From CAXMNX01 sp964194845 (lineage in GTDB: Bacteria > Pseudomonadota > Alphaproteobacteria > Rhodobacterales > Rhodobacteraceae), in NCBI GenBank assembly GCA_964194845.1, contig CAXMNX010000017.1, positions 67,116 through 131,115 on the forward strand: 64,000 nucleotides of DNA, in the 5' to 3' direction. Under the pieces are notes generated by a model, which saw nothing but the letters and a program-made list of their open reading frames with translations, did no database searches and was not told where the DNA came from. Positions 35,910-44,517 of this stretch are shown one piece after another (position 1 is the stretch's first letter; the number at the start of each line of letters is the position of its first letter). The position numbers and the translations under genes were made by a program.

Positions 35910-36919
35910 GCGACGTGCTGAAGCCTCTCATCGCCATCGCCGTCGACCGCCCGCTGAACCGGGAAGAGGCGGAAACGGCGTTCCGCGTGCTTTTTGAAGG
36001 CGAAGCCACGCCCAGTCAGATCGGCGGGCTTTTGATGACGCTCAGAACACGCGGCGAAACCGTGGAAGAATATGCCGCCGCCGCCGCTGTGATGCGGGCC
36101 AAGTGTAAGCGCGTGCGCGCGCCCGAGGGTGCGATGGACATTGTCGGCACCGGTGGCGACGGCAAAGGCACGCTCAATATCTCGACCGCAACCGCCTTTG
36201 TCGTGGCTGGCGCCGGTGTTACGGTCGCGAAGCATGGCAACCGCAACCTAAGCTCGAAAAGCGGTGCGGCGGATGCGCTGACGCAGATGGGTATTGACGT
36301 GATGGTCGGCCCCGAGATTGTCGAGCGCGCGCTGGATGAAGTGGGCATCGGCTTTATGATGGCGCCGATGCACCATCCGGCCATTGCCCATGTGATGCCA
36401 ACGCGGGCCGAACTTGGGACGCGCACGATCTTCAACATTCTCGGCCCGCTCACCAACCCCGCCGGGGTGAAACGCCAGCTTACCGGGGCCTTCTCGACGG
36501 ACATGCTGCGCCCAATGGCAGAGACGCTTCGGGCACTTGGATCAGAGGTGGCGTGGCTTGTTCATGGATCGGACGGCACCGATGAGATTTCAATCTCTGG
36601 CCCGACGCGGGTTGTGACGCTCAAAGACGGTGTGATCGAGGAAAGCGAGATCCACCCCGACGAAGCCCATCTGCCCGTTCATCCCTTCGAAGACATTCTA
36701 GGAGGCACGCCCGAGGATAACGGGCGCGCCTTCCGCGCTCTGCTGGAAGGCGAGACCGGGGCTTACCGCGATGCGGTGCTTTTGAATTCAGCGGCCGCGC
36801 TCGTCATTGCGGGGACCGCACCCAACCTTGCGGCTGGCGTTGACATTGCTGCGCAATCCATCGACAGCGGCGCGGCGCGCGAGAAGATCGCGGGGCTGGC
36901 GCGCGTGACGACAAGTTAG
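35906..36919 (+). CDS. trpD: Anthranilate phosphoribosyltransferase
   Basis: Transfers phosphoribosyl from PRPP to anthranilate (tryptophan synthesis step 2); 337 residues. The PRPP-binding GTGGDGKGTLNIST, the KHGNRNLSSKSGAADAL segment and APMHHPAIAHVMPTRAELGTRTIFNILGPLTNPA are all conserved. Start codon within ATGA shared with the trpG stop. The uracil-DNA glycosylase gene follows after 12 bases, inside the trp operon. Confidence 0.97.
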   Translation: MSDVLKPLIAIAVDRPLNREEAETAFRVLFEGEATPSQIGGLLMTLRTRGETVEEYAAAAAVMRAKCKRVRAPEGAMDIVGTGGDGKGTLNISTATAFVVAGAGVTVAKHGNRNLSSKSGAADALTQMGIDVMVGPEIVERALDEVGIGFMMAPMHHPAIAHVMPTRAELGTRTIFNILGPLTNPAGVKRQLTGAFSTDMLRPMAETLRALGSEVAWLVHGSDGTDEISISGPTRVVTLKDGVIEESEIHPDEAHLPVHPFEDILGGTPEDNGRAFRALLEGETGAYRDAVLLNSAAALVIAGTAPNLAAGVDIAAQSIDSGAAREKIAGLARVTTS

Positions 36920-36931
36920 TAGCAGAGACAC

Positions 36932-37579
36932 ATGCCGCAGGACCTGTCCCGCCTTGGCGACTGGGCCGATCTGCCCTTTTTCTCTGCTAACTGGCCCGTG
37001 TTAGAAAAGGCGCTTGCGGTCGAGACCAGACCGGTTTTGCCCCCTGACGCACTTCGATTTGCAGCACTTGAGCGCACGCAACCGGAGGCAACACGGGTCG
37101 TCATACTCGGCCAGGACCCCTATCCGACCGCCGGTCACGCCAACGGGCTTGCGTTTTCGGTGACCACCGGGACACCGCTGCCAAAATCGCTGAAAAACAT
37201 CTTTCTGGAGCTCGCAGACGATATCGGCGCGGCACCAAATACCGGCGATCTGGGCCATTGGGCGGATCAGGGCGTGCTTTTGTTGAATACCGCGCTCAGT
37301 GTCCCCGGTGGCAGTGCTGGCGCGCACGCCAATCTGGGCTGGTCTGCACTGACAAAAGACGTTCTGGCGCGGCTTTCCGACCCTCCGCGCGCCTTTCTTT
37401 TGTGGGGCAGACATGCCCAGGCGTATCGCCACGATATCGCTGGCGACCACCACCTCTTCATAGAAACGCCGCATCCCTCGCCGCTTTCGGCCTATCGCGG
37501 CTTCTTTCGTTCGCGCCCCTTTAGCCGTGTCAACGCCTGGCTCACGGAAAACGGGCAATCGCCGATAAGCTGGGTCTAA
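36932..37579 (+). CDS. ung: Family 1 uracil-DNA glycosylase
   Basis: Excises uracil from DNA; 215 residues. The catalytic water-activating loop is GQDPYPTAGHANGLAFSV; most family 1 enzymes have GQDPYH, so the His is replaced by Pro here although the Asp is kept. The uracil/leucine loop HPSPLSAYRGFFRSRPFSRVN contains the catalytic His. KNIFLELADDIG and GVLLLNTALSV are also family features. It sits between trpD and trpC, apparently co-transcribed. Confidence 0.92.
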   Translation: MPQDLSRLGDWADLPFFSANWPVLEKALAVETRPVLPPDALRFAALERTQPEATRVVILGQDPYPTAGHANGLAFSVTTGTPLPKSLKNIFLELADDIGAAPNTGDLGHWADQGVLLLNTALSVPGGSAGAHANLGWSALTKDVLARLSDPPRAFLLWGRHAQAYRHDIAGDHHLFIETPHPSPLSAYRGFFRSRPFSRVNAWLTENGQSPISWV

Positions 37580-37626
37580 GCGCGCCTGGTCTTTTCAAGC
37601 CGCGCGGGCCGCGCTATGCCAACCTC

Positions 37627-38442
37627 ATGACCACCGCGCTTGACCGCATAAAGGCCTATAAGCTCGACGAGATCGCCACAGCAAAGGCTGCGCGGCCGCA
37701 TTCTGAAATCGAGGCATTGGCGCGCGATGCCACAGCACCGCGCGGCTTTGCCGCCGCGTTGATTAACGCCTCAAAAGACGGCTACGGCCTAGTCGCAGAA
37801 ATTAAAAAGGCCAGTCCTTCCAAGGGATTGATCCGCGCTGACTTCGATCCACCAGCGCTTGCGCGCGCCTATGAAGCAGGTGGTGCCGCGTGCTTGTCGG
37901 TCTTAACCGATACTCCAAGCTTTCAGGGCGCCCCGGACGACCTTGCCGCCGCCCGAAACGCTGTCTCGCTCCCTTGTCTCCGAAAGGATTTCCTCTATGA
38001 CCCCTATCAGGTCACCGAGGCGCGCGCATGGGGCGCGGATTGCATATTGATCATCATGGCGGGTGTTTCTGACCCGCAGGCCAAAGAACTTGAAGACTGT
38101 GCCGCAAACGATTGGAATATGGACGTTTTGGTTGAAGTTCACAACGAAAAGGAACTTGAGCGCGCCGCCAGCCTTCGATCACCGCTGCTGGGCATTAACA
38201 ACCGCGATCTGAAGACATTTGAGACCGATCTCTCGACCACCGAACGCCTCGCCAAACTTGTGCCTTCGGGCAAAATGCTTGTCGCCGAAAGCGGCCTATC
38301 CACGCGCGCTGATCTGGCGCGGCTTGCGGGCGTCGGCGCGCGGTGTTTTTTGATCGGCGAAAGCCTGATGCGCCAGAACGACATTGCCACCGCCACGCGC
38401 GCCATTCTCGCCGATCCGATACCAACAAGAGGTGCCGCCTGA
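37627..38442 (+). CDS. trpC: Indole-3-glycerol-phosphate synthase
   Basis: Converts CdRP to indole-3-glycerol phosphate; 271 residues, monofunctional (no TrpF domain). VAEIKKASPSKGLIR carries the catalytic Lys, followed by LSVLTDTPSFQG, PCLRKDFLYDPYQV, GINNRDLKTFETDL and VAESGLST. It overlaps moaC by one base (TGATG). Confidence 0.97.
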   Translation: MTTALDRIKAYKLDEIATAKAARPHSEIEALARDATAPRGFAAALINASKDGYGLVAEIKKASPSKGLIRADFDPPALARAYEAGGAACLSVLTDTPSFQGAPDDLAAARNAVSLPCLRKDFLYDPYQVTEARAWGADCILIIMAGVSDPQAKELEDCAANDWNMDVLVEVHNEKELERAASLRSPLLGINNRDLKTFETDLSTTERLAKLVPSGKMLVAESGLSTRADLARLAGVGARCFLIGESLMRQNDIATATRAILADPIPTRGAA

Positions 38443-38921
38443 TGTCTGGATTGACCCACTTCGACGATCAGGGCCGGGCGCATATGGTCGATGTCTCGGG
38501 AAAAGCGAGCACAGATCGAATTGCCACCGCCGAAGGTTACATCAAGATGTCGCCGGAAACACTTGATATCATTAGCGCTGGGCGCGCTAAGAAGGGCGAC
38601 GTTCTGTCAGTCGCGCGGCTGGCTGGCATTATGGGTGCCAAGAAAACCTCCGATCTCATCCCGCTCTGCCACCCGCTTGCGATCACGAAAATTGCGTTGG
38701 ATCTCACGGTCGATGCCGATCGGCCCGGATTACGGGTTGAAGCAACGGTGAAAACCAGCGGCCAAACCGGCGTCGAGATGGAAGCGCTGACCGCCGTCAC
38801 AACCGCCTGTCTGACCGTTTACGATATGGTTAAGGCCGTCGAAAAATCTATGGTTATTGAGGGCATACGGCTGCTTCTTAAAGACGGCGGAAAGTCAGGA
38901 CGCTTTGAGGCCCCTCGGTGA
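38442..38921 (+). CDS. moaC: Cyclic pyranopterin monophosphate synthase
   Basis: Molybdenum cofactor step 1b enzyme, 159 residues. Conserved MGAKKTSDLIPLCHPL (active-site Lys and His), KTSGQTGVEMEALTAV (Glu) and YDMVKAVEK (Asp, Lys) are all present. The longer upstream frame lies inside trpC; ATG 38442 overlaps the trpC stop. It is translationally coupled to moeA by GTGA. Confidence 0.96.
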   Translation: MSGLTHFDDQGRAHMVDVSGKASTDRIATAEGYIKMSPETLDIISAGRAKKGDVLSVARLAGIMGAKKTSDLIPLCHPLAITKIALDLTVDADRPGLRVEATVKTSGQTGVEMEALTAVTTACLTVYDMVKAVEKSMVIEGIRLLLKDGGKSGRFEAPR

Positions 38922-40099
38922 TTTCCGTCGATGAGGCACTCGCCAAAGTTTTCTCGCTTCTGACTCCACTGGAAACCGAGGTTGTGCCGCTTCGCGCGGC
39001 GGCAGGGCGCGTGCTCGCAAAACCCGCCATTGCGACCCGCGATCAGCCCCCCTTCGACGCCTCGGTCATGGACGGGTATGGCATTCCGGACACAGCGCCT
39101 GAACCCGGCGCGCGATACAGGATAATTGGTGAAGCCGCGGCGGGACATGCCTTCGATGGTCGCATCGATCCCGGCGAGGCCATTCGAATTTTTACCGGTG
39201 CGCCGGTTCCCGAAGGTGTTGAGAGGGTTATCATTCAGGAAGATGTTCGTCGCGTTGAAGATGAGATAAAATTGAGTGGAGAATTGGATTCATCTATTTA
39301 TATCAGAAAGACAGGGTCCGACTTTAATGTAGGTGACAGCCTTTCGGCCCCCCGCCGCCTAGGCGCTGCTGATCTGTCGCTGATTGCCTCAATGAACCAA
39401 CCCAACGTAACTGTATTCCGCCGCCCGATTGTGGCGCTGATTGCAACCGGCGACGAGCTTGTTATGCCCGGAGAGGCCCCCGCTGACGACCAGATCATCG
39501 CCTCAAACGCTTTTGGACTTGCGGCATTGATCGAAACCGCTGGCGGCCGCGCCCACGTTCTTCCCATCGCCCGCGATAACGAAGCGTCGCTTGAGGCGAC
39601 GTTTGAGTTGGCCAGGGACGCGGATCTGATTGTCACCATCGGCGGTGCGTCTGTTGGCGATCACGACCTGGTTGGAAAAGTCGCTGACAATCTGGGAATG
39701 ACACGGGCGTTCTACAAAGTCGCTATGCGCCCGGGCAAGCCGTTGATGGCCGGAACACTTATAGGTGTCCCATTAATTGGGTTACCCGGAAATCCGGTAT
39801 CTTCAATAGTTTGCGGGCAGATATTCATCCTGCCCGCGCTAGACGTTTTACAAGGATTGCCGCCACAGCCCGCGCCGCAGCGCTTGCTGTCGCTTGCGGC
39901 GCCCCTTGCTGTCAACGGTCCACGCGAACACTACATGCGGGCAACCATGGCCGACGGCACGGTCACCGCAGCCGACCGCCAGGACAGCGCATTGCTTTCG
40001 GTTCTCGCGGCGGCAAATGCCTTGATCGTCCGGCCACCAAACGACAGCGCCCGTAACGTAGGCGAATTTGTCAATGTGATCGCCCTGCCCCGGCGTTGA
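38918..40099 (+). CDS. moeA: Molybdopterin molybdenumtransferase
   Basis: Inserts molybdate into MPT-AMP; 393 residues. Domain order is standard: an N-terminal part with PPFDASVMDGYGI, domain II GAPVPEGVERVIIQED, the MoCF-binding domain with IVALIATGDELV and TIGGASVGDHDLV, then MRPGKPLMAGTLIGVPLIGLPGNPVS and the C-terminal beta barrel. Start is GTG at 38918, overlapping the moaC stop. It is followed by lexA. Confidence 0.96.
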   Translation: MISVDEALAKVFSLLTPLETEVVPLRAAAGRVLAKPAIATRDQPPFDASVMDGYGIPDTAPEPGARYRIIGEAAAGHAFDGRIDPGEAIRIFTGAPVPEGVERVIIQEDVRRVEDEIKLSGELDSSIYIRKTGSDFNVGDSLSAPRRLGAADLSLIASMNQPNVTVFRRPIVALIATGDELVMPGEAPADDQIIASNAFGLAALIETAGGRAHVLPIARDNEASLEATFELARDADLIVTIGGASVGDHDLVGKVADNLGMTRAFYKVAMRPGKPLMAGTLIGVPLIGLPGNPVSSIVCGQIFILPALDVLQGLPPQPAPQRLLSLAAPLAVNGPREHYMRATMADGTVTAADRQDSALLSVLAAANALIVRPPNDSARNVGEFVNVIALPRR

Positions 40100-40109
40100 C
40101 ACAAAACAA

Positions 40110-40135
40110 GAACACGCATAGAACATATCTTGAAC
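40110..40135. promoter_or_regulatory. Two overlapping LexA boxes upstream of lexA
   Basis: Three GAAC half-sites at exact 11-base intervals (40110, 40121, 40132) create two overlapping GAAC-N7-GAAC boxes. This is the alphaproteobacterial LexA consensus and implies autorepression, possibly cooperative. Confidence 0.9.
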
Positions 40136-40178
40136 ACGTTGGGGTGCGCGCGGCGCGCGAGCAGAGGAGGTCACATAA

Positions 40179-40871
40179 ATGCTGACCCGTAAACAATTGG
40201 ATTTGCTTGAATTCATTCACAGGACCGTCCAACGGACCGGCGTTCCGCCTTCGTTCGATGAAATGAAGGAGGCGCTGGATCTGAGGTCGAAGTCCGGCAT
40301 TCACAGGCTGATCACGGCTCTGGAAGAACGCGGCTTCATCCGCCGCCTGGCCCATCGGGCCCGTGCGATCGAGATCGTGAAGCTGCCGGATGCACTTGCG
40401 CACGCAAGCGCGTTTGTTCCAAAAGTCATCGAGGGTGATCGTCCGAACGCAGGTCCGCCCGCTTCGGCGATGCCAATCGAGGCGCAGGCGATCGAACTTC
40501 CCGTCATGGGCCGTATCGCGGCGGGCGTGCCAATCGAAGCGATCAGCCAAGTCAGCCACCGGGTGGCCGTTCCGGGACAGATGCTATCCGGCCAGGGTCA
40601 TCACTATGCACTTGAGGTCAAAGGTGACTCGATGATCGACGTTGGCATCAACGACGGCGATGTTGTGGTGATCCGCGAGGCCAACACCGCCGACAATGGT
40701 GATATCGTCGTCGCCCTGGTCGAGGATCAGGAGGCGACGCTCAAGCGGTTCCGCCAATCCGGCAACACAATCGCCCTTGAAGCAGCTAATCCGGCCTACG
40801 AGACACGGCTTTACCGCGACGATCAGGTCAAAGTGCAGGGCCGTCTTGTCGGGCTGATCCGCAATTACTGA
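40179..40871 (+). CDS. lexA: LexA SOS repressor
   Basis: SOS regulator of 230 residues, slightly longer than the enterobacterial protein. The N-terminal winged helix-turn-helix (LDLLEFIHRTVQRTGVPPSFDEMKEALDLRSKSGIHRLITALEERGFIRR) binds DNA. Autocleavage is expected between Ala115 and Gly116 (RIAAGVP), with Ser151 (GDSM) and Lys189 (ATLKRF) as the catalytic dyad. Strong ribosome-binding site GAGGAGG. It converges on comEC, overlapping its 3' end by seven bases. Confidence 0.97.
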   Translation: MLTRKQLDLLEFIHRTVQRTGVPPSFDEMKEALDLRSKSGIHRLITALEERGFIRRLAHRARAIEIVKLPDALAHASAFVPKVIEGDRPNAGPPASAMPIEAQAIELPVMGRIAAGVPIEAISQVSHRVAVPGQMLSGQGHHYALEVKGDSMIDVGINDGDVVVIREANTADNGDIVVALVEDQEATLKRFRQSGNTIALEAANPAYETRLYRDDQVKVQGRLVGLIRNY

Positions 40872-42853
40872 GACCAGAGCCGCGCGCCCTGCCGCTGGCG
40901 CGCGGTGACAACTTTGACCCCACCCCCCCCCGGCGCGGTGGTCGAGAAAAACGCCAACGCGCCTGTACGGGTCAATCTGGCGCTGTCATAGACATTGCAG
41001 CCGGGAACTTGCGGTGTGCGAATATTCACAACGACAACGTTTGCTTCATTGCAGCGACCAATGGCCTTTTCGCCCGCGCGCTTGCCGGTTGCGTGAATGA
41101 TGTCCAGGTCTGCGACGGTGATCCGCCTGATGCCGTCATCCAGCGCCAATCCCGGGCGCTCGAAGGCAATTTCCTGCGTCACCGGATCGCCGTCGTTCTC
41201 CAGCCAGCTTTCTGCGGCAAAGCTTTCCCCTTTCGCCTTGGATACAGCGCGTCCACCGTCGGCCAATTGACCGACCAGACTACCGGACTGGCTGACCAGA
41301 AGCACCGGGCGTTCGACATTGCTCCAGATCGCTCCCGCGACGATCAGCAGCGCGGCACCTGACAACCGCGCCGGTCCCCGCCAAAGCGCGAGCAAAAGCC
41401 CGCCCAGAGCCAGCATCGGCAGCACTGCGGCTCCGGGCGAGGGCACGAAACTCAAGGCCCCCGGCCAGCTGCTCACGGTCTCGGCCACCAAAAGTATCCA
41501 GTCAATTGCCGGTTTCATGACCCAGTATCCAAGCTGCGACAGGCCGAACGGCCACAAGACTGCCGCGACCACAGCACCGGGGATGATGAAAGCTCCCATC
41601 AACGGCACCGAAACCACATTCGCAATCAATCCGTAGTGCGGAACCTGATTGAAATGCACCGCCGCAAAAGGTGCCGTTGCCATGCCCGCAACTGCCGAGG
41701 AAAGCGTAACACCACCAATCATCCGAAGCGCATAGGGCCACCGCGACCGGCTCCAGTCACGGTCGCGCAGCCAGCCAAAGACCGTCACCAGCGCGATCGT
41801 TGCCGCAAATGACATCTGAAATCCCGGTCCAAGCAACGTCTCGGGCCGCAGGATCAGCACGATCATCGCCGCGACCGCGACCGCGCGCATGGTGATCGCG
41901 CGTCGATCCAGCAAAACCGCCGCTAACATCACGGCAACCATGACGAATGCGCGTTCGGTTGCGACATTGCCGCCCGACAAAAGCAGATACACCGCGCCCG
42001 CCAGCAACGCAGCAATCGCCGCGATTTTCTTCGTCGGCCAGCGCAGCGCGGTTCTTGTATTCAGCGCCAGCACCGTTCGGACCGCGACAAAGACAAATCC
42101 GGTCAAAAGTCCCATGTGCAGCCCGGATATGGCCAGAAGATGCGCCAGGTTGGACGCCCTGAGTGCGGCGAGCGTCGCCTGATCCATGCCCGAGCGATCC
42201 CCGGTCGTGACGGCGGCTGCAAATGCGCCGGTGCGCCCGGGCAGCGACGTGCGAACCGCGGCGGCGATTTTCAGCCGCACTGCCGTCAGCCACAACCCAA
42301 ACCCGCCAACGTCTGCCGGCACGAGCAATAGCGCAGGCGTCCGCGTATACCCAACCGCACCAAGGCGTTTGAACCACGCCTGCCGCTGAAAATCGAAGCC
42401 ACCGGGTTCAACCGGTCCACCCGGCGGCGACAGGTGGCCAGTCAGGATGATGATCTGCCCCGGTGCAGGATCAAAATATCCCTGCTGCCCGTGCAGCGAA
42501 ATGCGCACCAGGGCCGGTGTTCGTTCGGGCGACATTCCGGCCAGAACAACGCGATCCAGTGTCAGGCGCACCGCATCGGACCGCGATCGGTCAATCGCCT
42601 GTATTTGCCCTTCTACTGGCCCGTAATAACGAAAATCGAGCCGCGGCTCGGCGACCCTGTGCGCCCGCACGGTCGCCAGCGACAGGCCCGCCAACACCAA
42701 TACTACGCCGGTTATACCGACGCGGAGAGCGGCCGGCAGCAGGATACCAACCAAAACCAAAGCAAGGGCAACCGCGACGACCGCCAATATCACCGCCCGC
42801 GAGGGTTCAGACGGCAGCGCAAAGTAAACGCCGATCCCGGTGCCCAGCATCAC
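40865..42853 (-). CDS. comEC: ComEC/Rec2 family DNA-uptake channel
   Basis: Inner-membrane channel for single-stranded DNA during natural transformation. From the GTG at 42853 it has 662 residues. DUF4131 is at the N terminus, then the competence domain with the hallmark LRASNLAHLLAISGLHMGLLTGF and about ten hydrophobic helices, ending in a short soluble tail rather than a full beta-lactamase-fold domain. Homology appears to continue upstream of 42853 (FAALAAHVDAQRGHLFPWSPVMLGTG) with no ATG, GTG or TTG available, so the true start may be an AUA at 42916. A run of nine G is present near the 3' end (40923-40931). Confidence 0.88.
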   Translation of the reverse strand: MMLGTGIGVYFALPSEPSRAVILAVVAVALALVLVGILLPAALRVGITGVVLVLAGLSLATVRAHRVAEPRLDFRYYGPVEGQIQAIDRSRSDAVRLTLDRVVLAGMSPERTPALVRISLHGQQGYFDPAPGQIIILTGHLSPPGGPVEPGGFDFQRQAWFKRLGAVGYTRTPALLLVPADVGGFGLWLTAVRLKIAAAVRTSLPGRTGAFAAAVTTGDRSGMDQATLAALRASNLAHLLAISGLHMGLLTGFVFVAVRTVLALNTRTALRWPTKKIAAIAALLAGAVYLLLSGGNVATERAFVMVAVMLAAVLLDRRAITMRAVAVAAMIVLILRPETLLGPGFQMSFAATIALVTVFGWLRDRDWSRSRWPYALRMIGGVTLSSAVAGMATAPFAAVHFNQVPHYGLIANVVSVPLMGAFIIPGAVVAAVLWPFGLSQLGYWVMKPAIDWILLVAETVSSWPGALSFVPSPGAAVLPMLALGGLLLALWRGPARLSGAALLIVAGAIWSNVERPVLLVSQSGSLVGQLADGGRAVSKAKGESFAAESWLENDGDPVTQEIAFERPGLALDDGIRRITVADLDIIHATGKRAGEKAIGRCNEANVVVVNIRTPQVPGCNVYDSARLTRTGALAFFSTTAPGGGGVKVVTARQRQGARLWSQ

Positions 42854-42998
42854 CGGCGACCAGGGAAATAAATGTCCCCTTTGCGCGTCGACGTGTGCTG
42901 CAAGTGCCGCGAATATGCGCGCCCTTGTCTCCTTTGGGCGCGTTGACTACACCCCGGAAGACTTAAGCCTGCCCATGGTTTCCGAAAGGTTAATCGCG

Positions 42999-44414
42999 AT
43001 GCCCGCCGCCGCCTCTGACCGCCCCGTCGTCACCCGCTTCGCGCCATCGCCGACCGGGTATCTGCATATCGGTGGCGCGCGCACGGCACTTTTCAATTGG
43101 CTTTATGCGCGCGGGCGTGGTGGCAAGTTCCTTCTCAGGATCGAAGATACCGACCGCGCCCGGTCAACGCCTGAAACAACCGACGCTATTTATCGCGGCC
43201 TGCGCTGGCTTGGCCTTGACTGGGACGGCGATGCGATCAGCCAATTCGACCGCGCGGACCGCCATGCCGAGGTTGCGCACCAGATGCTGGCCGACGGCAC
43301 CGCTTACAAGTGCTTCTCAGTCCCTGAGAAAATCGCCGAGTTCCGTGAAAAGGCCAGAGCCGAAGGCCGCTCAACGCTTTTTCGCTCGCCCTGGCGCGAT
43401 GTGCCGGAAGCCGAGCATCCCGGCGCCCCGTTCGCCATCCGAGTAAAAGCCCCGCGTGATGGCGAAACCGTGATCCGCGATGCCGTTCAGGGCGACGTGA
43501 AGATCCGAAACGACCAGCTGGACGACATGATCATTCTCCGCTCAGACGGCACGCCTGTCTACATGCTTGCCGTCGTTGTCGACGACCACGATATGGGCGT
43601 GACCCACGTTATCCGGGGCGACGACCATCTGAACAACGCCGCGCGCCAGATGCTGGTTTATTCGGCAATGGGCTGGGACGTGCCGGTCTGGGCGCATATC
43701 CCGCTTATTCATGGTGAAGACGGCAAGAAACTTTCCAAACGCCACGGCGCGCTTGGCGTCGAAGAGTGGCAGGCCGCAGGCTATCCCGCCGCAGGTATGC
43801 GCAACTATCTTGCCCGTCTTGGTTGGAGCCACGGCGACGACGAATTTTTCACGGCCCGGCAAGCCATTGACTGGTTCGACCTTGACGGCATCGGAAAAGC
43901 ACCTGCCCGTTTCGACACCAAAAAACTCGCCAATCTTTCCGGCCAGCATATCGCGCAAATGGACGATGCTGCACTCGTAGCAGAAATTCAGGCATATCTC
44001 GCCGTCGTCGGGCAACCAACATTGAGCGACGCACAAAATAGCAAACTGAAAAGCGCGATGTATTGCCTCAAGGATCGCGCCCGAACATTTCCAGAACTTC
44101 TTGAAAAAGCTCACTTTATATTAACCTTTCGTCCGATAGACCTCGACGAGAAATCGACCGGCACATTGGACACGGTATCCATTGGTATACTGAAGGAATT
44201 GACGCCGCACCTGCAAAATGCTAGCTGGAGCCGCGACACGCTGGAGGCGATTGTCGGGTCGCTTGCCGAAGCACACGAGACCAAACTCGGCAAGCTTGCA
44301 GGCCCGCTTCGTGCGGCCCTTGCCGGCCGATCCGTCACTCCCAGTGTCTTCGATATGATGCTCGTTCTGGGCCGGGAAGAAACGATTGCCCGACTGAACG
44401 ACGCAGCAAAGTAA
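42999..44414 (+). CDS. gltX: Glutamyl-tRNA synthetase
   Basis: Class I aminoacyl-tRNA synthetase, 471 residues. The HIGH-like motif is in FAPSPTGYLHIGG, the KMSKS-like motif in GKKLSKRHGALGVEEW. Alphaproteobacteria often carry two GltX paralogues, one of which may mischarge tRNA-Gln; which one this is cannot be told here. Longer frames begin at 42840 and 42975; ATG 42999 is chosen because GAAAGG lies 9 bases upstream. It is divergent from comEC. Confidence 0.95.
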   Translation: MPAAASDRPVVTRFAPSPTGYLHIGGARTALFNWLYARGRGGKFLLRIEDTDRARSTPETTDAIYRGLRWLGLDWDGDAISQFDRADRHAEVAHQMLADGTAYKCFSVPEKIAEFREKARAEGRSTLFRSPWRDVPEAEHPGAPFAIRVKAPRDGETVIRDAVQGDVKIRNDQLDDMIILRSDGTPVYMLAVVVDDHDMGVTHVIRGDDHLNNAARQMLVYSAMGWDVPVWAHIPLIHGEDGKKLSKRHGALGVEEWQAAGYPAAGMRNYLARLGWSHGDDEFFTARQAIDWFDLDGIGKAPARFDTKKLANLSGQHIAQMDDAALVAEIQAYLAVVGQPTLSDAQNSKLKSAMYCLKDRARTFPELLEKAHFILTFRPIDLDEKSTGTLDTVSIGILKELTPHLQNASWSRDTLEAIVGSLAEAHETKLGKLAGPLRAALAGRSVTPSVFDMMLVLGREETIARLNDAAK

Positions 44415-44517
44415 ACAGGCAAACCCTCCTGACGCGAGAGGTGTCCATGCCACCCGCTCACCTGCGGGAATGACAACCCCCGTTGCCTGTGGCGCGGGCC
44501 GAACGACAGGGATGACC

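Noticed and set aside
44453..44468. Terminator hairpin after gltX (CCCGC/GCGGG)
   Set aside because: Five-base stem without a T-run; too weak to support.
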